A stretch of DNA of 64,000 nucleotides, from positions 94,770,241 through 94,834,240 of the forward strand of contig NC_092879.1 of NCBI RefSeq assembly GCF_028372415.1, written 5' to 3'. Of this stretch, positions 22,001 through 37,500 are shown piece after piece. This DNA comes from Notamacropus eugenii (Eukaryota; Chordata; Mammalia; Diprotodontia; Macropodidae). The position numbers and the translations under genes are program-made. The notes beneath the pieces were generated by a model that saw only the letters and a list, made by a program, of their open reading frames with translations, ran no database searches and was not told the origin of the DNA. Each line of letters starts with the position of its first letter. The stretch's first letter is position 1.

Positions 22001-25000
22001 ATGCGATGGGGGTCAGAGAGAGGGTCTGACCTCAAGTTTATCCTGACTCCAAGACCAGGACTCTTTGCAGTGTGATGTCATGGTGCTTCCTTGGTTCAAT
22101 TTCCATTTCCCTTGGGGATGACTCAGACTACTAAAATGCCAACTCAACTCACAAGAATTTTCATCCATTGCTGTCATAGGTCTCATATGTTAGGGTTAAA
22201 GTTTAAGGAATCTATGTAGGAGCCATACTATTAGAAAACGAGATTCAGCCTACTTTCATTTTCTATAACCAAGAAATGGAAATCTCTGGATAGGTTCAAA
22301 CTAACCTTTCTAACAAGCGGACAGGTGTTATTATGGAGATCTTACAAATGAAAATAGCAGAAGACAAGCACCTTTTGTACTAGTCACTCAGCAATGAGCA
22401 TGCATAGAAGGATAATTACTATGATTTCCTTTTTCTGTTGAAAATGAAACTCACTAAAACACAAGTCCTCCCTCTCAGATTCTACAGAGGAAGAAACTGA
22501 GGACCAGAAAGGGCAGTGACTTGGCCAAGGAAACACAGTTAGAATCAGAGGATCCTAGTCCGAGGGCTGATGAAGGTCAATCTCTTCATTTCACAGATGA
22601 GGAAACTGAATCTAGAGACATTAAATGAATTGCCCAAGGTCCTACGGAGAACGCCAAGCAGGTTTTCCGTCACCAAATCTAACTTTCCTTTCAACCTCCC
22701 AGTTGCCACTCACTGTGAATATTTGAATCGTTCTTGAAATGTCTTGGGGTTATGTGGTTTTGTTTCCCTGACAACCCTAGAAACTCAACACAAGGAATTT
22801 GTGTTCATTCTTCTGTGTTCCCACAGCACCTAGCTCAAGTGCTAACAGGTACAAAATGGGGAGGTTTAATAAAATATTTCTTCAGTTGGTTAAGTGGGCA
22901 TCTACCCCACTCTCTGGGAAGGACACAGTACTAGCCCTTCAGAGGACTCTTGCATGTATCATGTTTGATTCCTCAAAAGAAAACTGGTAGAGTGGCTACA
23001 TAGTGTGGTGGATAGAGCACTAGCTATGGAGTCAGGAAGACCTGAATTCACATCCAGCCCTAAACACTTACTAGCTGTGTGACCCTGGGCAAGTCACTTA
23101 ACCTGGGCTGCATCCCCCCACCCCCAATAAGTGGCTATTTCTTACTGCTTTTTTCTTTACCCTATTGTCTGATCATTTTTAAAAGAAACAGCAAAATGTC
23201 AGATACACGTGTATGTTTTTTGCTACCAGGTATGTTTCATAGTATTACTTACCATCAAAAGAAGAGGAGTAATGAAAAACCAGCAGATTCTCCACCACAG
23301 CCAGAATATCCACCTCTTTGTTCCGATCATCATCTCTATGTCTTCAATGAATCTGTTCCCACCTAACAGAAAAACCCAGCAAAGAATGCATTGTGGCCAG
23401 CAATCACTTATATTTCCGATAGGAGTTTTTTGTCTCCAATTCTCTTGGCATGCCTGAATTATTTTTGTCTTTTACAACAGCAAGGATGCACACACCTCTA
23501 AATACATCTGCTTAACAGAGTGGACAGCTCCATGGAGTTCCAAAGCACAGGAGTGAAAAGTGATGAAAGGGAAGTCATGTAAATAAAACATCATAGTAAT
23601 AGCCTTTACAATAAGGCTTTTGCTGTCAATTTCACAGATGGCTTACCATAAATCCATATGATCCCTATTATTTCCAGTATGGCTGCAATCAGAATGCCCC
23701 ATCCAGCACAGAAATGGTCAATGAGATGAACCCAGTAAATTCCAGCCTAGCAAAGAAAACAACAAATCACTTCTAGATATGTGGGGAGGGGGGGGTGGAA
23801 TTTCATAATACAGTTTTTTAAGGTGCTCCATTGTGCTCATTGCATTTAAATAGGTTCTGTAGCATTCTACTCCACCCAAGAAATGTGAAAATGACAGGTT
23901 TTCAAATGTGAGTGCAGGGTGCCTATAGAGTATGAAAGCAGGATTGAGCCATCCCCTCTCACTCTTTCCTGTAAAACTCAATAAGAAGAGGTGCCCAGAA
24001 AGGTTCCTTTAGAAATTGCCAAAGACATTTCTTTAGGATATATCTATTCTGTGATGATACTGGAGAAAGATATGGCCAAGAAAACCCCATGGGCATTATG
24101 GACCACCGGGTCATGAAAAGTCAGACATGACTGAACAACAAAAAATCTGTGATAATAGATCTTGAATTGGAATAGAGGTCATCAAATCTAACATCCTCAT
24201 TTTGCAGATGAAGAAATGAGGGCCTGGAAAGATGGAATGACTTGCCCAAGGTCACACAGGTTTAATGGCAGAACAGGGATTTGAACCCAGGTTCTCTGAC
24301 TCCAAATTCAGTATCTTTTCAATTATGCCACATCATCATCCAATAGAGATCAAATAAACACATGCATATGTTTGGCCAAGTCCAATAGTTTATCATAATT
24401 TAAGAACTGATTTATTTGATCCATTTGCCTCTGAAGAAAGGCAAAACATAATTGCTATGAAAAAAGTAAATGTTCTACCTGAGTTACACAGACCAGACCT
24501 AGTAAAAACAAAATGAAGCAGCATCCCAAAGTTATGGGAACTCTCATTCTCTTCATTAGTTGGGGAAATACATCTTGAATGGTTGTTGTAATTGTTTCTG
24601 TAAAGAAAAAAATAATTTAGATATCAGCTCAGTGATCAGTAGGGTCTCGTTATGATTTGCAGAATTCAGATGCAGTGAATCCACCTCCAGCTGGTTATCA
24701 AGCATATCACTTTGGGCCACAGGGCCAGTGGAATCTCTGGGGACCCTTTTCAGTCTTATGTCAGGCCCCTCATCACTCTCCACTCAGAGCTGCTGGCCAG
24801 GAATTTCCTCCTCTCTAGGCCACTGAAGAAGAGATAGCAATACTCCCTTTGATTTCTCCCTTGTTTTGTTATGGAAGGATTTTCTCCTCCTAGTAACGAT
24901 AGAAAGTAGAAAAGGGTTGCAAAAATGGAAATCTGGGGGTTAGGGTTGCCAAAGTAGAAAACATCTCAGAATAACAGTCCGCCCCTGCTCTTTACTGGAA

Positions 25001-25545
25001 CGTAAATGGAGGTAGGCCCTACTTTCTCTTTGCTCCCATTATGTTATCGTCCTGCTACCATTAGCTCACACAAACTCTCCTTCCCTTGAGGAATTTTCAG
25101 CCATAGGCTGAGGCCACCATACCTTCTGCAATTAACCCTATAGGGACAAACAGAGGCACTCCTAGGTATTGAAAGTGAGGTATTCAAAAGGACTGAAGTC
25201 AGATTTATTCCTACTTTGAAGGAAAACCTTAGCCTCTTCAATTATCTTCCTTCTGGACTATGGACGGCTATCCTAGATGTTTCTTTACTGATACTGTGAA
25301 CCCAAGTGCCATGGTTGGTGTTTTCAGAGATACAGAAAAGACGTAAGATGGGATTCCATTCTTTAATGAGCTTATAATCTAGTCCAACCATGACACTAGT
25401 ACCCATGAACCATGAGCAAACAAATGTAAAACAAGGGATATTCAAGTACTTAGCTGTGTGGTTCAGATTATGTACGCTTTCACCTAGTACTTTACTTCAA
25501 AACTCTCTAATGCAATCATTGGTCATAGTACCATTATGCATAATA

Positions 25546-25593
<48 letters not shown>

Positions 25594-28500
25594 CATGCCT
25601 CCACTTGGGAATGAGCTCCAAGAGGGCAAGGATCCTGTCTTATGTAAACTTTTTATCTCCCAAATGTGAGTCCCAGTGCTCTTCCTGCAGCTGGGATTCA
25701 ATAAATGTTTGACTGCAATAACGTCAATGTAAAGAACACTTTTTTGAAAAGAATGTTATGTAAGAATAATCACCAAGAAGTTTGGACTTGGAAAAAAGCT
25801 GAGAAAATGCACTTCCTTCCTTTCTTGGCAGAGGTGGGGGACCATGGGTATGTTACGTTACATATACTGCCAGATTGACTTGATATGTTGCTTGGTTTTG
25901 TTAAGTTGGTTCTTTGTTACAAGATACCATGACTGGTGAGGGGAAGAGGGAGGGATATCTTTACGATGAAAGTAAGTAATGTAAAAACAAAAGATACTAA
26001 TAATTTAAAAATCAAATGAATGGGAAAGTCAAAGTACTGATTTCACTAGAGAAAATGTCCATGCTGGGAAGCCATGGAAATTGAATTAGGACCCGATGAT
26101 GCAGGGTGACAACAGAAAGTCATTGAAGTCATTGCACACTGGATAGGACAGGCATTATAAAAGTTGCATTTAAGGAAGACTAGTATGGAGCAATAGGAGA
26201 CACTCTAAAGGAGGCTGTTGGGATATAAAAAGGGATTGAGTAAAATATAGGAGCCAAAAAATTGCTTACCTATTGAAGCAAACTGAGAGTCAAGACCCAA
26301 CGTCAAAAGCATGAAGAAAAATAATATAGACCAAAATGGGGCAACTGGTAGCTGTGCTAGAGCTTCTGGATAAGCAATGAATGCCAGATCAAAACCTAGG
26401 AAGAAGTTAAAATATTTGGGTTTATCTCGGTTAAAAACAAAACAAAAACGCAAAAACAAAATAAAACAAAAACTTATACACACTTTCCTATTTTTCATGT
26501 TTCAATTTGGTCATAATATTCTTTATCAACAGTGACATTAAAAAAATTGATTTGCTCCATGATGGAAAATAAAAATATTCAACTTCATCGAGCCAGTCTT
26601 AGGTGTTTCAATAATTATCTTTGGAAATATTTCATGTTTTGGGGTTCATGAGGAACGGTACTACGCTTTAATGCCGAATGCTCAAATGCGCTTTGTCACT
26701 TTACTTTAATCAGAAACACTGGCACTCCAAGTTAATTCCAGGGTCAGAAAAAGACCAGTCTGAGGGATCAACTTCTGAGTATTCAGCCTTGTCTCTAAAT
26801 TTTCCCCATGAGTCACCCAATCTGCAACATCCCTCTACCCAATAGGAGATTCCAGCCAAGTTGTAGGTAAAGGAAAATTCTATAAATTGAATTGTTTTCA
26901 CTTTAGTGGTGCATTACAGATTCAGAGATAATTCATCTTCACTTCTGATTTATCTTCAGTTGCCCAGAATCAGAGAAGAAAAGATTTAGAACTGGAAGAG
27001 ACCCCAGCTAGGCTACCTGTAGCCTAACCCCTCTCATTTTACAGATAAAGAAACTGAGGCTGGTTTCCTTTAAGTCCCATCTAAAATCCTTCCTTCTACA
27101 GGAAATCTTCCCCAATTCTTCTAACTTCTAGTGTGTTCTGTTCATTATTTGCTATTTTCTCCCGTCTATAGCTTGTTTTACAGGGATTTGTTGGTATGTT
27201 GTCTTCTCCCCCCATTAGATTGTAAACCCCTTGAGGGTTTACACAGCTGGAACACAGCTGGCGCTTAATCATTGTTGAATGATGGATCAGTTGAACTGAC
27301 TTGCCTAAGGTCCTACAAGTTATACCCGTCAGGCTTCTAAGACTGAAGTTCCTCTGGCCTTCCCCAGCACTGGAGTCAGGTACTCCAGGCTCTGGTCCCA
27401 GTGGCACCACCTCCTGGCCAAGATTGGGTGGCCTTGGGCAAGCTATTCAGACTTAGGAGCTCATGATCTTTGACAAGCCTGATAACCTCTTTGAAATTTA
27501 GCCTCCTCAGTTGCAACACAGAGACTAGAACAGCAGGTCTTTGTAACCATCCATTGATGCTGCTGCCATCATCATGATCATGATCATCATTCTTATTATC
27601 TCCTTCTCTGGGCCTCAGTTTCCTAATCTAGAAAACAAAGTCATTGATTGAGAAGGAATCACAGATTTTAGAGCAGGAGGGGACCTTTAAAATCATCAAG
27701 TCACTGTCCAGGTGAGAAAGCTGAGGTCCAGAAAGGTTAAGTGACAGCCAGGTCTCCAACTCCAGCTTTCTGCACTGTAAAACACAGCTGCTTTTCTTGT
27801 TTAGTCCATTAGCTGTGACCCGCCTTTGGGCTTTTCTTGGCAAAGATCCTGGAGTGGTCTGCCATTTTCCTTTTCTAACTCATTTTACAGGTGAGGAAAC
27901 TGAGGCAAACAAGGTTAAAGTAACTTGCCCAGGGTCATCCAGCTAGTAAGCGTCCAAGACCAGATTCAAACTCAGCTCCTCCAGACTCCAGGGCTGGCAT
28001 TCTATCTACTGCACTACCCATTGACCCCAGCTGCAGCCCATTTCTAAGATCCGCTCCAGCTCTGCAATGGGATGGTCTTAGCTCCTTCCTCCTGCTCTGT
28101 CAAATGAGCGAATATTTTAAAGGCACCTGGGAATGGAGCCTGTTCCTCCATCCTTCAATAAGGTGAATAATCATCCCTGATTAATCTATTTTGTAACCTG
28201 GGATTTACATCTATCAATTTTTCTCATAGAATATGTTCAAAGAAGGTTATTTTAACTTCCAGCCACATGACCTGGAGGTATTTTTGAAGCTTAAATAAGA
28301 GTACAAATGTAGAAAAAAAGCATATGGTAGATCTGTTTGTTGAATCTCTCCAACTTTTACAGTTCTTCAAATGCTACCTCAGGTATGAGGAATGCTGCAA
28401 GTCTCCTCCCCTCGTCAATGATGGCTGTTGTAGACGGTGGGCTATGAATATGCTGTCAGACTTGGTCCACTTCACATCTATCTGGGGTCCTCCTCCCAGC

Positions 28501-31500
28501 TTCATACAGAAGTGCTCTTTGGAAGATTGGGTTTTTAGCTGAATCTTATGCCAAGCTCTGGGTAGGCTAATTTTTAATTCCTCTTCCCTGTTATGTAAGG
28601 CAACATGATTCAGAATCTTCTGCCTCCTCCTCTTTAGTTTTGCAAATGAGCTTCCAGAGTCACCCTTGGCTGCCATGTCCTGTTTGGTGAGGAGAGTGAG
28701 TGTTTGCTTGCTAAGGCAGTGTGGAGCTTCCTTAGACTTTATTGTTGTAATGACTTTCGCATTGCTAAACTTACTTAAGAAATGGTGATTGAAACAGGGT
28801 CTTAGCTTGTTTAAGCAAGCCAGGCTAGAGGTGCTGTAACTATGAAAAGACCCATCTCCTTTTCATCTTCTTTCTAATTTGGTGTTGATTTTGACCTTCA
28901 GAATAAGAGGCAGGGATCTGATTTTGAAATGCCTATGGCACTTGGCATTCATTGCCATCCTGTTCAAATAGAATCACTCATCGCTTTCTGTGACACAGAT
29001 ATCTTCCTCTGAGAAGTCTCCAAGCTTTGGGATGCTCTCCTTTCTTGATTACAACCTGTTTTTTCTCCCACAGCCTGGCCATCCTCCCCTTTGACCATCT
29101 TAGCACTGGAGTCCCTGGGTATCAAGGAAGGTATTGACTCAGTTTGTAGGACCTGGTAGAGTTCTTCCTAGACCATTTCTATTTTTTCATCCTCTGCAGT
29201 GGATGTTGGCTCATGAGAAGTCATTTTCTCCTATGGCCATCCACTTGATCATGCTCAATTTGAGTACTGCATGGGTACATGCATGGTGAAGCACGTCATG
29301 AAATAACATTCCATATCGACTTGGATGCCTGATGAAAACAACAGCATGGAATTTCTTGTCCTCTTTTGAGGGGAACTGCAGCAAAAGCCAACCTTTCATT
29401 CAGTCGCAGCTTCCTTTCATCTGCTCATTTCATTCATAAGCGTTAGCTTCTGAATGCTAGCTCTTATAATTATTTAGGACACACATATCAACATGGAAGT
29501 AGCTCAGTCCCTTGAGTTGTTTATCAATTCATTGGTGACTGGACAAAGATCTCATTTAGAATAGGTATTCATTGAATATTTGTAGACAGTCTCAGAACTT
29601 AGACCTAGCATCCTCTGGCTCCTTCTCAGCTTCTCCACTGCCATCGCTGCATAAGCAAAATGGGATGGCAAAAAGGTCCATTTTTTAATTGTGTCTGTTC
29701 ACAAGGCACCATCTGCCAAAGAAATCGCCACCTTGTGGCCAAGCTGCTGATCCTATGCCTCTTGGCTGGGCTGACTGATGGGAGATGCTACCTATTGTCA
29801 GACCTATACTCAAAGCCTCTCCAGTCTGGTAGGAGCTGCCAAAGCTTGTATTCTAATGGCAGAGGCTTTGAGAGCCCAGAGTCACCTCTAGTCCTCAATG
29901 TTTGAAGCAAACCTTTCTACGTTTCTAAAAGATTTATAGAAAATTCATGGAATGAGCACTAGATTAACTGTAGTTGCTAAAACAGATCATTTCATACCTG
30001 ATTTTACAACCTGGGAGACCTCTTTTCCAGATATGTGAGCCATGTGTCCCAATATGGAAAAAATGGCAAAGCCAGCAAACACACTGGTCAAGCAGTTTGT
30101 CAGACAGACCACAATGGCATCGGAGTAGCAGTTGTTATTAAACTTATTGTAGGACGAGAGAGCAACTAAGCCCCCCCAGGCCACTGAGAGCGAGTAGAAT
30201 ATCTGGGTAGCAGCATCTTTCCAGACCTAAAAATGAAACAAATTGGATGAAATGGGGCCCTGAAGGATGACCCTTTTCATGCAGCAGGCTGCCCAGCACC
30301 CCCTCCCCCTCCTCAGGCAGCAACTCTCAGCCAGACCTCTGCCCCCTTCTCTTTCTCCTTCAACACATCTGACCTTTCACATGTTCCAGCCCCTCGGGGC
30401 CCTGGAACTAAATTCAGAAATGAAGTCATGGTAATATGTGTTCATAGTTAATGTGGTATCCCCTCCCAGGTAAGACGTTGGCATTTTAATAATGCCTTTC
30501 CGACGAAAATAACAACCTCACTTCTTAATGGAAAGGTAGGAATTTCAGAGACCGTCATCATGCCAACCTTACCCTTAATCTTTGGTTAATTTAATTTGAT
30601 CTTTTGGCTCCAATTCTGCCCCTTAAAAACCCAGTATCACGAATATTGACAATGGGAGGAATCTTTGAAGGCTGACCCCTGTAAGGGAGGTCATTAGAAT
30701 TCAATTCAACAAATATTTACCCATCTTATTCTAATAATACATTTCAATGACAGTTACTAACACGTACAATTAGAAATAACTTACATTCCTATAGCACTGT
30801 AGAAGTGAAGGAGCACTTTCACGCCCATCATCTCTGCACAGTGGAAGGAGCATTGGCTTTGGAGTTGGGACCTGGGTTCAAACCCTGAGTCTGCCACTCC
30901 CTCCCTATATAACCTTGAATAAGTCATTCAAACTGTCCAGATCTCATTTCCTTTCTGCCTTATAGTTTACTTTTCTGTAAAATGGGGAGATGATGCTTGC
31001 ATCATCTCCCTCATACGACTGGAGGTGGGTGGGACAGGGAGAGAGCTTTTTAACCTTCTAGCATCATGGAAATGGGAGCTAACATAATCATTATGTAAAC
31101 ATACAAATGCGCTCTGATTTTTCTCACTCACAGTCCTTCTTGGGCTTAGGCAGTTTGTCCTAAACAGCTGCCTAAGTATTAAGAGGTTAAAAGACTTGCC
31201 CAAGGTCACACAGCCAATAAATGTCTGAGGTGTTATGCGAACTTAGGCCTTTCTGACTCCACTACTATATCTGGTTACCCCATCCTCAATAGTCTCTGTA
31301 AAATGAGGGATTGGACTAGTGACCTCTGAGTCACACATGCACTGCCCCACCAAAACACCCATCCGGTTCTAAAGCTATGCTGCCCTGATCACTGTTTTAT
31401 CCTCATAACAACTCTATAAGTTAAGTAGTATTAATATAATTATCCCCATTTTACAGAAGAGGAAACTGAGGCTTAGAGAGGTAAAGTGAGTTACTGGAGT

Positions 31501-34500
31501 GTCATTGAGCTAGGTCATCAGAACTGGGACTAGAATTTGGGTCTGGCTTCCATTTGTACTGTGCTTTGGAGATACAAAGTACATGCTATGTACATTATGA
31601 GCTAGCCTCCGTGCTGCTGCCCCCAGCTGCTAATAGCTACCTCTGTTTATTTCTCATTTGCAGGATTTGAATGTAATTAGGGTTCCTCAGAATAGAGCCT
31701 GCTGTTTTATTTTCATCTTGTCACAATTTTTAGTTAAGGCCTTATGGGAAGGAAAGAATGTGTCTTCCTTGTCACTGCCTGTACATGTTGGAAAGATGGA
31801 GATAGATAAGAGAAAGGAGGAAGGTAGGGAAAGCTAGAGACCAGGAATAAAGGGGAAGAGTGAGCTCCAATTTTTGACACACACACACACACACACACAC
31901 ACATCATACACTGGGTCCATGTGCAACGCGGGCTTTTATGCCATCTCTCCATTGCTAGTATAGCCCATGGGGATAAAAAACATTGCTTGTACCCTCCCAA
32001 GGTCGTGAGGAGCATCAGCTAAGATGGTGGCTCTAAAATGCTTTGGAAACAAAGCTCTGGCTATGTGAGATATGTTGAATTTTTTTCAAAGTTTGTTGTT
32101 AAAAAAATCGGGGAGGGTACTTTGTTTTCAGAGAGAGTATATGGTTCAGGAGAGAAGTGTTTGGTTAAAAGTTGCATTCGAGTTTCACAGAAACATTGAG
32201 AAACTCACCTAGGCCTCAGTCTGTCGATGGAGGTGTCATATGAGACTGTTTAGAGGTAGCGTTCACTTTTACGTATGTTCTTACTCAGTCATTCAGGAGG
32301 AGGATGATGGCTAACCTTCATGGTGCTCTTTACGGTCATAAATTTTGAGGTGAAAGAGACTTTAGAGGTCAGCCAGTCCAACCCTCTGACTTTACACACA
32401 AGGAAACTAAGGTTCAGATATGTTATGTGACTTGTCCAAGGTCATACAGGTGGTAAGCAGCAGAGGCAAAAACTGATTGCATTCTCTCTGACTTCAAACC
32501 CAGCATTCTTTGCACTGCATAAGGTTTGCCAAGTGTCTTACATGTATCATCTCCTCCAGTCACCTTGAAAGCTGGACTGGACCTTACCTCTGCTTCCTTC
32601 AGTTTTGTGAAATTTGACTGCTGACCAATGTAGTAGGAAATGCCTTTGGAGGCACCTTCCAGGGTTGCACCTCGCACCAGCAGGATGAACAGGACCACGT
32701 ATGGGAACAAGGCTGTGAAATAGACCACCTGTCGAGGAAAAAAGAGATTGAGAATGATGGTCATCATCTTTGTAAACATCAGGTCTGGGACCATGGCAGC
32801 TAGAGGATGCTGCAATGGATAGAGTGCTGAGCCTGGAGTCAGGAAGACCTAAGTTCAAGTGCAGCCTCAGACGCTTACTAGCTGTGTGACCCTGGGCAAG
32901 TCACTTAAACTTGTTTGCCTCAGTTTCCTCTTCTTTAAAATGAACTGGAGAAGGAAATGGCAAGCCCCTCTGTGATCTTTGCCAAGAAAATCCCAAATGG
33001 GGCCATAAAGAGTCAGACACAACTGAAAAAAAACCAACTTAACAACAACAAAGGTCTACATAAAGAAGAATGACTACCCAGCACAAATAGAAGCTAGTAA
33101 CTTCAAAGCAATAGAGAAATCTTCCAAGGGACCCAGAGATACAAAGGTCATGCTGCCTTCCATAATGATTAATTCTCCTTTCTGGCTTTTCTCTCAGGAT
33201 CCATTTAAAAGAAGAAACAAGCAAAAACACCTTAGAAGAACATTTCCAGTTCTGCTTGTAAGTGAAAGCATAGAGAGCCATGATAATCTTAAAAGTAAAT
33301 ATGAAAACATAGTTCTTCTGGGAAAACTAGATTAGGCCTGCCCTTCTTGGTTAGAATATGTGGAAACTGGTGCTGTAGGGTGCCATCTGTGAGAGGCAGT
33401 GTGGCATAGTAGATGGAGAGCCAGCTTTGGAACCAGGTTCAAATTTCACTTCGGAACCATTACTGTGGCTGTGTGACCCTGAGTAAGTCACTTAACCTTT
33501 TATTACTCTAGGCAGCTTTTTAAGTTGCAAAAAATTTTGCCAACCTGCAAGTTCCCTATTACCAAATGAAATCACAGGCACAGTCCCCATCCCTATCTCC
33601 ATTTTTTGCATGTAGCCCTCAAAGAGAAAATCAAAGTGCTTGGAAATGTATCCTCCCATTCTCTAAAGCAACTGCAAATGCCCACTGGACTTCTACTGCT
33701 AACATATTAGTCCAAGAGTCAGAATCCCAGTGTGAGGCTTGGGTGTCCTGGATTATATGTGGTTCTAGCAAGCAGTCGCTATGACTGTGGTCTGTCATAA
33801 ATAGTGGCTCTCTTTAGAACATTCTCCCAGAGATAGCTCCAACAAGTGCCTTGAAAGGCTCTCCAGATTCAGGCAAGATAGTACGCAAAGGGATTCTCTC
33901 AATATTGATAGCCCAAAGAAGTGAGGTGCTATGTTTTCAAAATGTTCAGTGGCAAAGGCAATCCTGGGATGTTGCCCCTGGGTATGCGGGCACTGCCAAA
34001 GTGTTTACAGGAGCCGACAACAGGTCCACACCAAGGTGGACCTCAGCCAAGCTTCTTCTGTCCTAGCATGGGTAATTCTAATGTATAGACAGACCCAAGG
34101 TGGAGTTCCATTTGCTGCCTGGAATAGGGGTAGCCTCTAAGAGGAAGAAGGCCAATTTAGGAAACCTTAAGGTTCAGTGTTTGGAGTTCAAGGAAAATAT
34201 AGTGTGATCTCTTAGAGCACAAATCTTTTGGTTTGGTGGAGGAAGGGAGGATTCAGAGCTAACATCCTAGAAAGCTTCCTAATCCTCCCTCCCAAGGCCC
34301 TCCCAGATTCCAGAACTATGGGACTGATCAAATCCCAGAAATAGGCATGGAGGATGTTCTCTGGTAACATAGGAGTGGTAGGGAGCAAAGAGATTTTGAA
34401 CTGGAGCCTTGGCATCCCTAAATGGAGTGACCCTCCCGAGGGTGGCCAAAGGCTTGGCTTTGACCACTAACTGCCAAGGGAGAGCAAATATAGAGTCTTG

Positions 34501-37500
34501 CCAAGAAGTTTGCCCAAGCCCAGAGGACAGGCCCACTCTACTCTCCCATAGAAGTCTCCTGGCCCAATTTCTCAGTCCGAAAACTCTAAGACTCTTAATC
34601 TCAGGGTCCTGGCTTCACACTGGGCACACAGATAAGACAGTCAAAGTCTCTCCTTGTGGCAAAACTGTACTAGTCACTGCTGAATGACTTAGTGAACTCA
34701 GTGATCTAGGGCTGGATTTTCCAGTTAGAGGATTAAAGGTAAACATTTTTTACATATTTAAACATGACTATACAGCATATACAAACATGTATGGCTACTA
34801 TGCTTGAAACTGACTTGCTATGAAACTGGCAAACCTGCCCAGTCAACAGCTGCCAGTAAGTTCCCTGCCCACCACTCCCCTGTGTGTGTGTAGGGGGGCT
34901 TCCCCCATCAGGATGCGGGCTCCTCCAGGACTCAGATGTCTCTGCTTTTGTATTTTTAGCCCCAACATTCATTCCAGTGCTTGTTTTTCATTCCTTCAAA
35001 TTACCTTGCCGGAAGATTTGATTCCTTTAAACAGCGCTGCTCCGACTATAAGCCAGGCCAGAAGAAGGCAGAGTGCCAGGTACCATACAATCACACCAGT
35101 TTCATCCATGCCACTGGAACGCTGGAGTGCCACCTTGCTGAAAACACAAAAGCCTGTTTATGAACATAGAACCACTCGTGGGGTCTTTTATCTACAGAAA
35201 AGCTTTGGGTAAGTATCATATAAAACATCAGGCCTGGAGTCAAGAAAAACTGAGTTCAAATCTGGCCTCAGACACTTACTTACCTGTGACCCTAGGCAAG
35301 TCAATTAACCTCGCTGTTTGCCTTAGTTTCCTCATCTGTATAATGGAGCTAATAATAGCACCTACCTCTCGAGGTTGTTGTGAGGATCAAATAATATGGT
35401 CATTGTAAAGCACTTAGCACAGTGCCTGGCACCCAGTAAGCACAATGGTAGCTGTTGTTATTTTTAATTCATTTGCATCCCAAGCTCATCCCAGAAGGCT
35501 TATGGAAGTCAGTAATTGACCCTTTTTTACAGAGTCACCAAAACAGCTCATTGTCAACCAGAACCAAAGTCAGGCATTGGCTACTCGGAACCCCAGGAGA
35601 CAGAAGGGTTGGATGAAATCCTTCAGTGTGCATTTGGGAAGCATTTCTAGCCTTTTCTGGAGAAAGGGGACTTTCCTGTTGCTGTCATTATTTCCCAAGT
35701 TACAAATGAAGGGGAGTGCATTTGAATTGTATTTCATGTTTCTAACCTCATCCCATTTTGAGACTTCACCTGATCCCAATAGTTCTAAAATTGGTCCTCA
35801 ACCATGAAACATCCCCCCCCCCCCAAAAAAAAACAACCTGGCTACCTGGAACAGGGGCCTCTTCCTTGGTGGGATCCCTTCTGGGGGCTGTGCCTAATAT
35901 TACTAGAGGGTGACTAGGTGAGGGAGGTGGATGAGGGATAACTGAAGGCACCAAGGAGGCCAAAGCCTAGAGGAATGTAGCTTTAAGTCATTGAAGGGCT
36001 GCAGCATAGAAGACAATCAAGTGTTCTGGGGGCTCAAAGGAGCAGAATTCAGAACAATGGGGTGAAGGTACAAGAACGCAGATTTCAGTTTGCTGTAAGG
36101 AGAGATCTCCCAGCAAGCAGAGCTGTCCAACAGTAGAATGAAACGCCTGGGTGAATGGTGAGTGCTCTGACACTAGAAGTCAGAGTCATAGGTCCAAGAG
36201 CTGGAAGGGACCTTGGTGATCATTCCCACAGGAGGGAAATGAAGAGCCAAGAGGTTAAATGACTTAGTTGCCCAGGGTCACTGAGGCAGTACCAGAGTCG
36301 AGCTCTGATTCCAAAGCTAGCCCACTTTCTACTTCTCCGTGCTTCCCATGACAATGTTCAAGCACAGGCCAAGCAAACATTTAGCAGGTATCTTGTGGAG
36401 GGGCTTCACAAATTATGTAGCAGAGAGGCTTCAATGACCTCTCCTGGCCTTTCCACCAGTAAGACTTTCTAAAGTGCTTTCTAGCTAGTATGTACATTGT
36501 AAAGCATACAATTGACTTTTTAATCAATGCTTGGAGAATGAATTGATGACAAACCAGGTTTGCAGATAGCCCCTCACTGAGGGAAGCCATTAGTAGCAAC
36601 CTTGGTGCTAGGGCAAGGGCCAGAAAAGCAAGGGAGGTAACGGGGGTGGGGGGGAGTCTCAAACTTCAGGACACTAGGACCCTTGCTGGGGAGACTGAAA
36701 TCCCAGGTTGCTAGCTCCTGGGATCAGGGGACCCCAGATATCAGGACGACACTGCTGGAGAAGCAAAGAGGGTGCGGACCAGCTAAGGAGAAAGAATCTG
36801 GGGGGGGGGGGCGGTGAATCCTGCACCCCAGTCTAGAGTTTCCTGGTTTAACCAATTATTTTCACCATGTGTTAGGCTCATTTGTTTATTCCACTGCTGA
36901 AAGAGTGTCCTCAGCTCCTCTAAATGTCAACAACATGGGGGAAAACTTCAGCCCCCTTCCCCGACTTTAGTTGTGGCTCCCAGGCTGTGTGGGTAGTAAG
37001 ATAAATTCCATTCATTTTAACTCAACCAATACTTATTAGGAGTCTGTTTTGTGTACTGGACAAAGCCAAACATGAAAGCAGTCTTTGTCCTTAAAGAGCA
37101 TATATTGTACTGGCAATGGAAACCACTCTGATTTCATTTCTTTAAGTTCTTCGGAGGGCTAGATGAGGAGACGAGGCTCTATTTGGCCCTGCCTCTCTAA
37201 AAGGCTCTCTGGCATTCTGCTGGCCAATTGCTCAGGCCCAGATTATGGGGGGGTGTCTGTGGGGGGGTACTTACTCCCAATACTGCTCACTGGGAAGCTG
37301 CCCGGGTCGTTCCACCTGAGTGCCGTTTATGCAGGTCAGATTGCTGTCAAGTACCGCTGAATAGTTCATTTGGATACTGACTCCCATATCCACGCTCACA
37401 TTACAGTGAGTTACTGAAGAGAAAAAGGTATCTATCATCATTGCTGCAAAAGGCCGTATGCTTTTCCTGAATTCAGTTGTGGGTGTGAATGTGTATTTGG

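Noticed and set aside
22993-23110. tRNA-like boxes at SINE heads
   Set aside because: They belong to tRNA-derived SINEs; no cloverleaf or intact tRNA gene is seen.
35812-35832. Long C and A homopolymers as a feature (also G runs at 36801-36812 and 44908-44920)
   Set aside because: Simple homopolymers, more a sequencing risk than a signal.
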